The notes beneath the pieces are model-generated. The model saw nothing but the letters and a program-made list of their open reading frames with translations, was not told where the DNA came from and ran no database searches. A stretch of DNA of 64,000 nucleotides from Shimia haliotis (lineage in GTDB: Bacteria; Pseudomonadota; Alphaproteobacteria; Rhodobacterales; Rhodobacteraceae). Where the stretch lies: the NCBI RefSeq assembly GCF_900114415.1, contig NZ_FOSZ01000002.1, positions 62,001-126,000 of the forward strand, given 5' to 3'. A program made the position numbers and the translations under genes. Positions 1-9,102 of the stretch are shown piece after piece. The stretch's first letter is position 1, and each line of letters starts with the position of its first letter.

Positions 1-489
1 CCAGCCTGCTTGGCCTTATTGGGCAACTCCGAGGGCCCTTTCCATCGATCGGGACCGCCAGCGCGCTCCACCTCTCCGATCGACTTTGCCCGGTCCGCCG
101 CATCGAACCGATCGATCAGGAGGCGCTGCTTGCAGTCTGGGTCCCGTTGATATCGTTTCCATTCTTCCAGCTTCCCTGCGGAGGAATAGGTGAACCCAAA
201 GAGCACGGTTTCTGGTTCATCGCCATCGACGTAGAACCGGACGCCTTCTCCGTGCGACAGGCTTTCAAGGTCGACACCGTATCGTCGGGTGACGGCTCTC
301 TCGATTTCAGCCGGGACCTGACCGGCAACATCGCGCAGGGCTTCAACGTCTTCGAACACGGCCGTGGCTGATAGGGACCCGCGCCTGTAACAAAACACGA
401 TTTCCACGAGCGCCGCGCGCTGGCATGCAGTCAGGGCATCCAGTGCAGCCGAATATCCCATCAAGGCATCAATGTTTAGAAACTGCATT
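1..489 (-). CDS. Hypothetical protein, downstream of the tail-fibre genes (partial, runs off left edge)
   Basis: An open frame of 163 codons with no stop runs from ATG at 489 to the left edge. The start is supported by a strong Shine-Dalgarno (AGGAGG, about 8 nt upstream) and by the end of the preceding tail gene 11 bp away. The protein begins MQFLNIDALMGYSAALDALT. It is mixed charged/hydrophobic, with no signal peptide and no motif I recognise. Being last in the tail-fibre string, it could be a fibre-assembly or accessory protein, but that rests on position alone. Confidence 0.7.
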
Positions 490-500
490 TTTCTCGCCTC

Positions 501-1229
501 CTAGTCGACAGATACTGAGCCGCTAGCTGTAAAGCTGGCGGCTTTTTCGTCCCAGGTCAGGCGTGCGAAACCCGCGGCCCCGTCGCCTCCGCGATATCCC
601 GCAGTGGAACCGAGACCACGCGCACCGATGCTGACCGTCAACAAGGCACCGTAAACAACCTCGATTGAGCCGATGCGCCGAGTCCCCGCCGAGCCGCCAA
701 ACCCGCCCGCACCGGAGGAGTCATAGGTTGATGGATTGTCACCTCCCCCTCCACCGCCACCTGCGCCATAGGATAAGCTGGGTGCCGCGTCGCCAGCAGA
801 ATTGACGTTTCCCCCGGCGCCACCAGGACCGTATGGTGTCCCTTCGCCGTTATTTCCGGAACGTGGCGCTTGACCGTTCAAGCCGCCCAATCCGCCTGCC
901 GCCGAAACCAGCTGTTTGCCTGCCGATGTGATCGCTGTAGCACCACCGGAAACCGCTCTTCCTGAGGCAGTGCCATCCCCCACACCATGTCCGCCGCCCC
1001 CGCCACCACCGATGATTTCATAATCAACTATCGCCATACGAGCGCTGCCACGGAATGTGGAAAATGATATTGCGCCACTCGCGGGAATGTCACGATTGGG
1101 CGTACCCGCAGCAGGGACACGACCAGCCCCGCGATAGAAAGCGCTCAAGGACAACTCAGCATCGCCACCAAATTCAGCAGCGATGCTCGAGAGAGACAAA
1201 GCCCCAGATACCACGACTGCCATGATCAA
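501..1229 (-). CDS. Glycine-rich phage tail appendage protein
   Basis: 242 aa. The N-terminal 65 residues carry the repetitive pattern of phage fibre tips and adhesins: SLSSIAAEFGG, then a FYRGAG.VP segment, then IPASGAISFSTFRG. The middle (about residues 70-185) is very glycine-rich, with GGGGGGG tracts, as in polyglycine-II-type adhesin domains. The C-terminus ends in a Ser/Thr-rich strand. Role by family: distal, receptor-facing tail structure. It overlaps the upstream gene by 4 bp (ATGA), so it is translationally coupled to it. Exact receptor role is inference. Confidence 0.7.
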   Translation of the reverse strand: MIMAVVVSGALSLSSIAAEFGGDAELSLSAFYRGAGRVPAAGTPNRDIPASGAISFSTFRGSARMAIVDYEIIGGGGGGGHGVGDGTASGRAVSGGATAITSAGKQLVSAAGGLGGLNGQAPRSGNNGEGTPYGPGGAGGNVNSAGDAAPSLSYGAGGGGGGGDNPSTYDSSGAGGFGGSAGTRRIGSIEVVYGALLTVSIGARGLGSTAGYRGGDGAAGFARLTWDEKAASFTASGSVSVD

Positions 1230-1573
1230 GGTGCTCCAAATGCGGTGACATCGCCGGACACGATCAGATTTCCGTCTGGATCAAGACGCATTCGTGCGAT
1301 GCCGTCATGAAAGAACCGCAGATTGCCGCTTGCATCAGCCGTGATGGTCCAGTCGCCAACTTGCCCATATGCAAGGGCACCAAGCCCCAGACTTGATGCG
1401 ACCGCCTGCGGCGACCCGATCTCAACAATTGTAAATGTACCTTTTCCGTTATCGCGCTTAATAAAGAGCTTGCCGTCTCGGGTGTTGATTGCAAGCTCGC
1501 CAAGGTCGATTTGGGCCGTTGTTGGCACCTTACCGGGAACGGCCGACCTTTTGTTCAATACCCTGGACGTCAT
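1226..1573 (-). CDS. Small phage tail appendage protein
   Basis: 115 aa. It contains the phage appendage pattern LGELAINTRDGKLFIKRD (residues about 24-42), seen in trimeric fibre and neck proteins that start with a short beta-strand module. It is followed by ITADASGNLRFFHDG and LDPDGNLIVSGDV, which resemble beta-repeats of fibre shafts. It is coupled to genes on both sides by ATGA overlaps. A structural role in the fibre complex is likely; an exact counterpart is not recognised. Confidence 0.6.
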   Translation of the reverse strand: MTSRVLNKRSAVPGKVPTTAQIDLGELAINTRDGKLFIKRDNGKGTFTIVEIGSPQAVASSLGLGALAYGQVGDWTITADASGNLRFFHDGIARMRLDPDGNLIVSGDVTAFGAP

Positions 1574-2196
1574 GACGACAAGCCTGCTTCTGCGCTCGCA
1601 AATTCAATGACTTCGGTGGGCGCTTCATCGACAACCGCTCTTGCGTCCGCCCGCTCGGTTTCGTCCCGGACGATCACCGGGTTCGGCACCATCTCGGTCT
1701 CGGTCTGCTCGCCGGTCAACTCATCGTAGATGGGCCTCTCTACCTCCGCCGGGAGCGGGTCGATCGCCGCCTGCACCACGACGGCCTCCATCACCGGCTC
1801 CCCGTTTGTCTCGTCGAACACGGGCTGGCCAAGGTCGTCAATCGCCTGCAGTTCCTCGGTGATCTCGGGGCGACCGTCCGCCAGCCGATACCGCGCCAGA
1901 CGGGACTGCGCCTCCCGGTAGGCCGCCAGCTGGTGGTTAAACAGGTTGTGTTCTCCATTCACGAGGTTGTCGGCCTCCCAGCCCAATGCATAGGCTTGGT
2001 AGGAAACGTGCCCCAACGCCTGCACAACGGCCGCGAGCCTCGGAGTGAGGTCTGCGTGCGGGATCACCCGCAGCAGCTCTTCATCGCCCGTCCGTGCGCC
2101 CGCCTGCGCCAGTTCAGCCGCAACATGGGCCATGCCACGTTTGGTCGCCTGACGCACACTCAGGGGAGCGTCGCCCTTCTGGATGAACACGGTCAT
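1570..2196 (-). CDS. Hypothetical phage tail-region protein
   Basis: 208 aa. The N-terminal 110 residues look alpha-helical. The C-terminal half is acidic and Pro/Glu/Val-rich (for example EVERPIYDELTGEQ and repeated QPVFDETNGEP-like blocks). No catalytic motif, signal peptide or membrane segment. It lies between the two fibre genes and the small distal appendage proteins. A fibre-associated or assembly role is possible only by position. Confidence 0.6.
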   Translation of the reverse strand: MTVFIQKGDAPLSVRQATKRGMAHVAAELAQAGARTGDEELLRVIPHADLTPRLAAVVQALGHVSYQAYALGWEADNLVNGEHNLFNHQLAAYREAQSRLARYRLADGRPEITEELQAIDDLGQPVFDETNGEPVMEAVVVQAAIDPLPAEVERPIYDELTGEQTETEMVPNPVIVRDETERADARAVVDEAPTEVIEFASAEAGLSS

Positions 2197-2199
2197 GGA

Positions 2200-2499
2200 T
2201 CAGACCTCGCGCACGCAGATCACGCCAACGTCCACCGTGGCAGGGGCCACCGCGAAAACCAGCGAGTAGATGAACCCATCATAGGAGACGGTGTAGTCCT
2301 CACCCGTGCCGGGGCGCTTCAACGCGCCGCCGACATAGGCGAACTTCGGTTTCCACCCGCGCTGCAAAGCAAAGCTGGTGGTTGCGCCATCGCCAGAGAA
2401 CCAGAAGGCCTCCTGTGCGACACCAGCCACCACTTTGCCGCGAAGAGCGGCGAGCTCCTCCCGCAAGTTCTGCACCGGTTTCGAAATGTTAACGGTCAT
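2200..2499 (-). CDS. Small tail-fibre-associated protein
   Basis: 99 aa from ATG at 2499 (MTVNISKPVQNL). An upstream TTG at 2517 would overlap the preceding gene and has no better ribosome site, whereas the ATG lies 4 bp after the preceding stop with GGAG about 11 nt upstream. A helical N-terminus is followed by a beta-rich part (FWFSGDGATTSFALQRGW, then a DYTVSYDGFI-like strand) of the kind found in small phage capsid/fibre modules. No enzymatic motif. Placed directly after the first of the two long fibre genes. Confidence 0.6.
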   Translation of the reverse strand: MTVNISKPVQNLREELAALRGKVVAGVAQEAFWFSGDGATTSFALQRGWKPKFAYVGGALKRPGTGEDYTVSYDGFIYSLVFAVAPATVDVGVICVREV

Positions 2500-2503
2500 A
2501 TCG

Positions 2504-4957
2504 TCATTGCTCCGCAATCAGGCCGTTAACCGCCGAGATAGCGGTCCCGACCGGGGTTTCGGTGTTGGCCACCCGTTGGAGGCCGTCGAAGGTGGAGCGG
2601 CCCGCCGAAGTCCCGACGTGCAGCAGTTTGGTCTTGGGGTCGTGCGCCAGCGCCGTGACCGCATCGCTCGTGCCGTAGAGGGTGCACTGGGCACCGGGCT
2701 GGAACAGCTTGCGCTCGTCCTCGTAGATTTTGGCGATCTGTTCGGCGGTGGGGGCAGTGGCGGAGATCCGCCAGAGGGCGATGGAACCGTTGTTGAGGGC
2801 GCCTGCGCCGTTGCTTGCCGATCCGAGAGACATAATGTGGCTTGCGGGCGTTGTCGGGTCAACGTCCGTTGGCGCCGAAAACGTGAAGTCCAGAACGCCA
2901 TTAACGTAGACCTGGGCCATCCCGCCGCTTCGAATTAGCGCGACAAGCGTCCACCGCCCCAGCACTTTATTTGAACCATATTGGAAGCCTGTAGATTTAA
3001 CCAGACAGCCAATGCGATCGTTTGCACCGTCGATTGCGATGCTAAAACCCACGTCTGTCGCATTCGGCAATGCGCGATAAATCAGATAGTCAAAGGCGGC
3101 ATCGGTGCTGATCACCCACCCCATCACGCAGAAGTCGCCGGTCCCAAAGTCCAGCGCGCTGTTGTAGGGCTGTTCGAGATAGTTGGCCGCCGAGAACCCC
3201 GAATACGCCGCCAGCTCCGCGCCGTCGGCCACCGGGCTGCGGGTCACATTGCCGTTGACGATCAGGCCGTTGTTGTTCACCGAGCGGTCTGCGTCTGCTC
3301 CATAAATTGTTACGCTATCCACGGAACCGTCGAACCCATTGAGTGCCAGCACCCGCAAGTGCGCAGAAGTGCAGGAAAAGTAATACGTGCCGTTGGCATC
3401 CAGTGCGCCCGTTTCCCCAAAAGCGAACACTTGGCTGTAGGCTGCTTGAAACGAGAGGTTCCCCTTCGTTCGGTTTGAAACAACTATTTTAACAATAATC
3501 GGTTCGCCGCTAGGGGATGGATCAGCACCACTAAACGTAAATGTTCCCGTTCCGGGGAAGTCCACTTGATCATTGGCGGCATCAAATGTGCAGCCTGAAA
3601 ACTCATACCCCGCAGCCTCTGCCGCAGCTTGGTCAGCATAGCTTGTGAAGTCATCATCAAGATAAACCGAGCCAACCAAATCGGTGTCGTCAGTGTCAGC
3701 GAGGAAGGCACCCTTGATTGAGCCGGGCATCCAGCCTGTGGCATAGTCCGACGTCGCGTAGGCCACCATCGAGAGCCCGGTGCCAATCCGGGTTTCTTGA
3801 AGAAGCGCCAGATTTGTGTCGGCTGCGGCTGAGGCCGCAATGGCGGACTTCCCATCGCCGACGACGTGCCGAATACCAGAAAACGTGGTTCTCGGAGAAA
3901 TCGACGGTCGGATTGCGTTGTCCCGCCAACCGTAGAATTCAATGGTATTTCCAACAAAGTTCGGAGCGGATATGCGGCGCAATTGGTGGTCGCCGTTTTG
4001 CCAGTAGTAGAGCATATCCTCTGAAAAATGAACGCACTGCATCCCGTAGGCGGTGAATGGATTGATGACGGTGCCATCCTGCTTAATGACGCTGACGCCT
4101 CCGTCCGTCGCGACCGCAATCGTGGGCACTGGAAGCCATGTGGCCGGATCGACGGGCGCCTCTGAGAGCGCAGTCATGGCAACGTCGCGTACTTGCGGCG
4201 CCAGAATTACCGGCAACCCCTCGACTAATGTTCGCAACTCGTTACGCTCGGAAATCGTCCCGGAGGTCCACCCACTGTAAAACGAGTTTGGCGCTTGGTT
4301 CCCAAATCGGTCTGACAAGAAATCCCAGCGCAGCAACGCCTGCGAGCTGTAGCCGCCAGTGCCACAAATGCAGATTTGACCGTTCAAAGCGGATACTGGC
4401 CCGAGATAGCTTGCCTGCCCACCCAAAGCCGTAATCGCATAAGGTGCGGTATTTTGCTCCCCGCGAGTATCAGCGACCATCCACATCGGCAGATCAGGAT
4501 CGTCGGCATCGAAAATGGTCACTTTGTTCGGCAACTCAACGACAATGATCGCCACCGCCGGAAACTCACGCCGTGCCCCGCGAGTGGCAGTGTTGAGCGG
4601 CTCGTTATACCAGCTCGTGTGCTTACACCGCTTGCGCCATGCCCCACCGTCGCTGTCGTAGCTCGTGTCGTAGACAAACACGTCCACAGCAGTCATGGCC
4701 TTCGCGGCAAGGATCGCACTAATGCCCCGATAGGTCACGTCAGACTTCACGGTCGCAAGATGGTTGGCGGCGGCCGCCGCATGCGTGGCCGCCTCGTCCC
4801 GGGCCGCCTCAGTTGCCGCCTGCTCACCCTGCGAAGAAATAACCTCGGCCTCGGCCAGCGTCACCTTCGCGTCGAGTTGCGACTTGGTAACGTTTGCCTC
4901 GTCGGCCAGCTGATCGACCGAGGTGGTCAACTTCGAGATCGAGCTCATCAGCGTCAT
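2504..4957 (-). CDS. Long tail fibre protein A with LamG/concanavalin-like domain
   Basis: 817 aa from ATG at 4957 (AAGGACAAAGAC upstream). Residues 1-75 form an Ala/Glu/Asp-rich coiled coil. About 90-150 is a module shared with the neighbouring paralogue (TAVDVFVYDTSYDSDGGAW and SWYNEPLNTATRGARREFPA). The middle is unique. Residues about 590-730 look like a concanavalin/LamG fold (YLEQPYNSALDFGTGDF). The C-terminal 90 residues are again shared (CTLYGTSDAVTALAHD and LLHVGTSAGRSTFDG). Such ends typically serve trimerisation or attachment, while the lectin-like part may bind surface glycans. Function by family resemblance and position. Confidence 0.75.
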   Translation of the reverse strand: MTLMSSISKLTTSVDQLADEANVTKSQLDAKVTLAEAEVISSQGEQAATEAARDEAATHAAAAANHLATVKSDVTYRGISAILAAKAMTAVDVFVYDTSYDSDGGAWRKRCKHTSWYNEPLNTATRGARREFPAVAIIVVELPNKVTIFDADDPDLPMWMVADTRGEQNTAPYAITALGGQASYLGPVSALNGQICICGTGGYSSQALLRWDFLSDRFGNQAPNSFYSGWTSGTISERNELRTLVEGLPVILAPQVRDVAMTALSEAPVDPATWLPVPTIAVATDGGVSVIKQDGTVINPFTAYGMQCVHFSEDMLYYWQNGDHQLRRISAPNFVGNTIEFYGWRDNAIRPSISPRTTFSGIRHVVGDGKSAIAASAAADTNLALLQETRIGTGLSMVAYATSDYATGWMPGSIKGAFLADTDDTDLVGSVYLDDDFTSYADQAAAEAAGYEFSGCTFDAANDQVDFPGTGTFTFSGADPSPSGEPIIVKIVVSNRTKGNLSFQAAYSQVFAFGETGALDANGTYYFSCTSAHLRVLALNGFDGSVDSVTIYGADADRSVNNNGLIVNGNVTRSPVADGAELAAYSGFSAANYLEQPYNSALDFGTGDFCVMGWVISTDAAFDYLIYRALPNATDVGFSIAIDGANDRIGCLVKSTGFQYGSNKVLGRWTLVALIRSGGMAQVYVNGVLDFTFSAPTDVDPTTPASHIMSLGSASNGAGALNNGSIALWRISATAPTAEQIAKIYEDERKLFQPGAQCTLYGTSDAVTALAHDPKTKLLHVGTSAGRSTFDGLQRVANTETPVGTAISAVNGLIAEQ

Positions 4958-4983
4958 GTCTTTGTCCTTAGCGGGGGAGTGAG

Positions 4984-5018
4984 AAAAAGGGGCGCAAGCA
5001 CGCAGTCAGCGCCGCCCC
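4984..5018 (-). terminator. Candidate intrinsic terminator between the two long fibre genes
   Basis: On the minus strand a 6-bp GC stem (GGGGCG/CGCCCC) with an 18-nt loop is followed at once by five T. The loop is long, so termination may be partial and could set the ratio of the two fibres. Confidence 0.4.
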
Positions 5019-5024
5019 AAACGC

Positions 5025-7502
5025 TTATTGCTCGACAACCAGATCGCCTGCCGCCGCAATGGCCGTTGCCACCGGGGTCGTGGTGTTCGCCACCCGGCGC
5101 AGGCCTTTGAACACCGACCGGCCTGCACTGGTCCCAACGTGCAGCAAACCGGAGTCCGAATCGTGTGCGAGGGCTGTCACGGCATCCGAAGCCCCGTAGA
5201 GCGTGCAGGCGGCGTTTTCTTGAAACAGCGCCTTCTCGTCCTCGTAGATGCGGCGGATTTGGTCGGCAGTTGGGGCCGTCGCGCTGATGCGCCAAAGGGC
5301 AAGGATTGTTCCGCCTATGGCACTAAAAGTCTGGCTGTAAAAATACTGACCAAACCTAAGAGCCCCACCCGCAAGAGTCAGGTTTTCAGAATTCCCGGAA
5401 GATGCACGCAAGACACCATCAACCCACAATTCGGCAACGCCCGAACGACGAAGCGCAACAACATGCACCCATCGCAGCGAGCCAAGGGGCATTGCGTGGT
5501 TAAGGGCTAAAGAATTACCAAGTCGGAGTTTGATAAGCCCTGCATTGCTAAAAATGTTTACCGAGCCTGGTCCGTAGTTCGCTTCCACCCCGACCCCATC
5601 ATTGCGGGTCAAAATAGCCGCCCCGTTTACTGAGCTGTCGTAAAACCAGCCCATATAGCAGAAGTCATCCGTGCCGAAGTCGAGTTCCGAATTATACGGC
5701 TGCTCAAGGAAGTTGGAGGCAGAGAACCCGCTATAGGCGACTAACTCTGCGCCAGTGGAGACCGGCGCCCGAGTGATGGTGCCGTTCACCACAAGGCCGC
5801 TATTTTTAATCGAGCGGTCGCGGTCGAGTTTGCGGAATGTGATGCTTTGGATTTCCCCTTCGAATCCGTTGGCTGTGACAAAACGGAAATTTCCAGCCCG
5901 CGTCCCTCGAAAAATATGGGTCCCGTCCGAGGAGAAGGCACCGATGCTCACGAAGTTGTCCTGAACGGAAAGGCTCCCAGCGACGAGGCCAGTCACGACA
6001 ACCGTAACCTCGTAGGCGTCACCAGCTGCAATTCCAGCGGCGGTTAGCGTTGCCCAAGACAAAGTAATGTCACCTGATGCCGATCCGCTAAACACGACCG
6101 CATTCAGCGCGGCGTCAAACGCCGAGTTGACAAAGCTGTATCCTGCCGACTGCATCGCAGCTTGATCTGAATAGCCACTGAAATCGTCTGAAAACTCAGC
6201 CTCAACCAGATCGGTGTCATTGGTGTCTGCGAGGAACGCGCCCCGGATCGCCCCGTTCATCCAGCCAGTGTTGTAGGTTGAGGTAATTTTTGACACCATG
6301 TTTTTTCTCATGACATCCAAGGTGTCATCAGGGACGGCTTGGATTTGCCAGAAACCAACAGTCTTTCCTACGAACAGGGTTTTGTCGGACGCCACTGCAT
6401 CCGTGCCTGCCTCGTATTGCGTGGTGTTGATGTATGGAGCGTCCAAAAAGGTAAACCCTACACCGTTGCCACCGGTGCTAGTACCTAGGTTTGTGACATC
6501 CGCGCTAGGGATTTCAAATAGGACAGGGAACCATCCGATGGGGTTTGTTACATTTGATGTTGTCGCAAAGACCCAATTATCAGCCGTAAAGTCGACCTTG
6601 CTGATATAGTTTCGAGATCCAACAAATGTTGCATCAACAACCGTCCCATCATCCTTAATCACAGACACGCCACCAGCAGTCGCCACAGCAATCATTGGCA
6701 CCGGAAGCCCAGTCGCAGGATCAACTGGGGCATTGGGCAGGACCGTCATAGCCAAGTCGTAGGCGATGCTGCTAGCGATAGAAAACATCGACGGAGGAAC
6801 GGTGTACTTCGGAAACACAACAGCATTGCGGAATGTGGCGATAGGAGCAGTGACCTTATACGAACCAAATCCAACGCCGGTGTAAGCCTTTTCAGTGAGG
6901 AAATTCAGGCGGCTTATAGACCGGGTGGATGAAGTTCCAACGAGCCAACCGTTTTTGGCAGATATTGCCGTTATCGCTCCCCCACCTGCGGTGTTGAAAA
7001 ACTTGTCCGAACCACCTGAAACCACCATCCACATCGGCAATGACGGATCGTCGCCATCATAGATGGTTACAGCATCAGCCGTTGCCACGATCACCGCCAC
7101 AGCCGGAAAGTCCCGCCGTGATCCCCGCGTTGGCGTATTCAGCGGCTCTCGATACCAACTTGTCCCGGCGCAGCGATGCCGCCAAGCCCCGCCGTCACTG
7201 TCCTTCGAGGTGTCGTAGATGAATACATCTACCGCCGTGACTGCTTTGGTGAGCGCTGCGGCAGAAAGGTCCTGATAGGCGACGGCTGAGGCAGCCGACT
7301 GCGCAGCGATGTATGAGGCATCCTTGAAAGCCCCAGCCTGGTCGCGCGCAGAAAGAGCGTTCGCTTTGGCTGCTTGCGCCTGCGCGGTCGCTGACTGCGC
7401 GTCGACAACCGAGGCATCAAGGGTGGCCTTCTTGGACACCACAGCCCCTCTCAGGTTGTCGACCGAGGCTGTCAGGGCGTCCACTTGCTGTTCAATTGTC
7501 AC
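5025..7502 (-). CDS. Long tail fibre protein B, paralogue of fibre A
   Basis: 825 aa from GTG at 7502, chosen because AAGGAG lies 10 nt upstream and no ATG is as well placed. The domain order is the same as the downstream fibre: Ala-rich coiled coil (1-85), shared module about 85-160 (TAVDVFIYDTSKDSDGGAW), divergent centre, lectin-like segment with FLEQPYNSELDFGTDDF (about 600-730), and shared end (CTLYGASDAVTALAHD). The shared ends flank strongly diverged centres, as expected of a tandem duplication followed by selection for receptor binding. A structural role in the tail is well supported; the receptor is unknown. Confidence 0.75.
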   Translation of the reverse strand: MTIEQQVDALTASVDNLRGAVVSKKATLDASVVDAQSATAQAQAAKANALSARDQAGAFKDASYIAAQSAASAVAYQDLSAAALTKAVTAVDVFIYDTSKDSDGGAWRHRCAGTSWYREPLNTPTRGSRRDFPAVAVIVATADAVTIYDGDDPSLPMWMVVSGGSDKFFNTAGGGAITAISAKNGWLVGTSSTRSISRLNFLTEKAYTGVGFGSYKVTAPIATFRNAVVFPKYTVPPSMFSIASSIAYDLAMTVLPNAPVDPATGLPVPMIAVATAGGVSVIKDDGTVVDATFVGSRNYISKVDFTADNWVFATTSNVTNPIGWFPVLFEIPSADVTNLGTSTGGNGVGFTFLDAPYINTTQYEAGTDAVASDKTLFVGKTVGFWQIQAVPDDTLDVMRKNMVSKITSTYNTGWMNGAIRGAFLADTNDTDLVEAEFSDDFSGYSDQAAMQSAGYSFVNSAFDAALNAVVFSGSASGDITLSWATLTAAGIAAGDAYEVTVVVTGLVAGSLSVQDNFVSIGAFSSDGTHIFRGTRAGNFRFVTANGFEGEIQSITFRKLDRDRSIKNSGLVVNGTITRAPVSTGAELVAYSGFSASNFLEQPYNSELDFGTDDFCYMGWFYDSSVNGAAILTRNDGVGVEANYGPGSVNIFSNAGLIKLRLGNSLALNHAMPLGSLRWVHVVALRRSGVAELWVDGVLRASSGNSENLTLAGGALRFGQYFYSQTFSAIGGTILALWRISATAPTADQIRRIYEDEKALFQENAACTLYGASDAVTALAHDSDSGLLHVGTSAGRSVFKGLRRVANTTTPVATAIAAAGDLVVEQ

Positions 7503-7514
7503 GGGCGGGGCTCC

Positions 7515-8222
7515 TTACGAGAAGGCGACGGCGGAGACATACCGCGTCTGCGAATTGACGAAGGCTGTCGCCATTTCGAACATTGCGGTCTGGATGTCAG
7601 TGAGTGGCCCGGCCGCGTCCTGCACAGTTCCGATGTTGGTCGCGATCACCTCAATTTCCTCGGCGAGAGGCTGCACGACGGCAGCGGCGGCGGATGCCGT
7701 GGCCTCGCTGGCGGCTGCATTGGCTTCGCTCTGAGCGGCAGCTTGTTCACTAGACAAAGCCGCTGCTTTGGAAGCTGCAGCTGCCTGTTCAGACCCCGCG
7801 GCATTGGTCTCGGATCCGGCCGCCTGCACTGCAGACGCCGCCGCATCAATTGCTCTCTGAGCCGCTTGCGATGCGCTCACTTCAGCCGCATCTTCCGAGA
7901 ACTTGGCATTCCCGGCTGAAACAAAGGCCTCGGACGCTTTGGCCACAGACGTCGTGGCCGCATTCTGCGCCGCCGTCAGTTGGCTGGTAAACGTCGCAAG
8001 CTGCGTCTGCCCAGCCTCGATGGCGGCTTGGGCCGCCAACATCTGGCTGTAGGTCGCATAAGCCGGCAGGGTTGCATAGTCCGATGCACCATCGCCCACC
8101 TTGGTGATGCCCGTATCAATCTCGAAGGCAAATTCGCCCTCAGCCAAGATTGGATTGGCCGTGGCCCATTCGGCGGCAGTGCCGCGGCGCATCTGGATTT
8201 TGGCAAAGACTGTGGAGGTCAT
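7515..8222 (-). CDS. Tail fibre/appendage protein with N-terminal adhesin-attachment module and coiled coil
   Basis: 235 aa. The N-terminus (KIQMRRGTAAEWATANPIL, then GEFAFEIDTGITKVGDG) is the short module common at the start of phage tail fibres and tropism determinants. After it comes an Ala/Glu/Ser-rich heptad region (about 70-190), consistent with a trimeric coiled-coil stalk, and a short terminal domain. It overlaps the upstream gene by 4 bp. Probably a connector fibre between baseplate and the long fibres, by analogy. Confidence 0.7.
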   Translation of the reverse strand: MTSTVFAKIQMRRGTAAEWATANPILAEGEFAFEIDTGITKVGDGASDYATLPAYATYSQMLAAQAAIEAGQTQLATFTSQLTAAQNAATTSVAKASEAFVSAGNAKFSEDAAEVSASQAAQRAIDAAASAVQAAGSETNAAGSEQAAAASKAAALSSEQAAAQSEANAAASEATASAAAAVVQPLAEEIEVIATNIGTVQDAAGPLTDIQTAMFEMATAFVNSQTRYVSAVAFS

Positions 8223-8680
8223 GGGGTTTCTCCCTGGACACGGCCATCGATGGTTCTAAGGTTTGGATAGGCGGCAGCGCCACCGCAGTCGATGATGGCA
8301 AGGCCGGCGTAATCGGTATCCGGTGCCCCGCCATCGAGGATCTGGGGGACGTAGGGCACCTCGATTTCAACGGAGCCTGACGTGCGCAGCCGAAATGGCG
8401 ATTTGCCGAAGTAGACGACACCCGACATGCTGTTTCCTTGATAAACGGTGACGGTTGCAGGGGCGGTCTCCGCGCGCAGCCAAAGCGCCTCGAAGGGCGC
8501 GATGCCCCGAATGAGGCGCATCCCCCGGATCGTAAATCCGCCTTCGTTGGGCGGATCATCCTCCGGTGCCAACTGACCCCAAATCAGGGCGCCGAGTGGC
8601 GGCACCACCAGCGCGGCAGAGGCGTTGAAGGCGACCATGGTCCAGACATCCGGGGTCAGGTCATACTTGGTCCCATCCAC
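8219..8680 (-). CDS. Hypothetical phage protein, probably tail/fibre-associated
   Basis: 153 aa from ATG at 8680 (GAGGTG upstream). Beta-rich with a hydrophobic core pattern (MVAFNASAALVVPPLGAL, then EALWLRAETAPATVTVYQG) and no signal peptide or membrane helix. It stands between lysis and fibre genes. Small beta proteins at this site in related phages are usually structural, but I cannot name a family. Confidence 0.55.
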   Translation of the reverse strand: MDGTKYDLTPDVWTMVAFNASAALVVPPLGALIWGQLAPEDDPPNEGGFTIRGMRLIRGIAPFEALWLRAETAPATVTVYQGNSMSGVVYFGKSPFRLRTSGSVEIEVPYVPQILDGGAPDTDYAGLAIIDCGGAAAYPNLRTIDGRVQGETP

Positions 8681-8705
8681 AGATCACCTCGGAGGTTTCT
8701 AAACA

Positions 8706-8909
8706 TCAGGGCCGCCAGCCGCAGAGGCGCGCGCCGATTTCATTGTGGGTGACGATCTGGGCCAGCGTGCCGTCGGTCAGTACATCGGCACGAGAGGGTC
8801 TGATGGGAGCTGCCCAATCGCAGGCATCGCGATCGCGCCTCGGATCAATCGCGCATCCAGCGCTCAAGACGGCGCTCAAGATCAGCGCGATCGGCGTTTT
8901 GCACCTCAT
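8706..8909 (-). CDS. Rz1-like outer-membrane spanin lipoprotein
   Basis: 67 aa from ATG at 8909, which has a near-ideal ribosome site (AAGGAGG, 6 nt away); a longer reading has none. It begins MRCKTPIALILSAVLSAGCA: a short signal peptide with lipobox LSAGC, so the mature lipoprotein would start at Cys19. The reading frame overlaps the last 65 bp of the upstream inner-membrane spanin gene in another frame, the classic Rz/Rz1 arrangement. It would act in the outer membrane at the last lysis step. Confidence 0.8.
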   Translation of the reverse strand: MRCKTPIALILSAVLSAGCAIDPRRDRDACDWAAPIRPSRADVLTDGTLAQIVTHNEIGARLCGWRP

Positions 8910-9102
8910 TGGACACCTCCTTCGCTGTTTGCAGGGATCGGATCCTGGCATCGGCCCGACGAATGATGAATTCGGCCTCGGCCTCCAGGCGACCCCGCCG
9001 AAACGCCACCCAAAGCGCGGCGCCAATCGCAACGGCGATCGCGCCCCAAAGTGCGGCCTTGCGGCCGATCCCGGAAAAGATGGCGGTCAGGATTGAGATC
9101 AT
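8845..9102 (-). CDS. Rz-like inner-membrane spanin
   Basis: 85 aa. One N-terminal membrane helix (about residues 15-35, ALWGAIAVAIGAALWVAF) is followed by a charged coiled coil (RLEAEAEFIIRRADARIRSL) to the C-terminus, matching type II inner-membrane spanins. With the overlapping Rz1-like lipoprotein it should span the periplasm and fuse the membranes at lysis. Start coupled to the upstream gene by ATGA overlap. Confidence 0.75.
   Translation of the reverse strand: MISILTAIFSGIGRKAALWGAIAVAIGAALWVAFRRGRLEAEAEFIIRRADARIRSLQTAKEVSNEVQNADRADLERRLERWMRD

Noticed and set aside
514-549. Plus-strand hairpin with five T inside the 3' end of the glycine-rich tail gene
   Set aside because: It looks like a terminator but no plus-strand gene lies upstream; it is within coding sequence and may be chance or block antisense transcripts.
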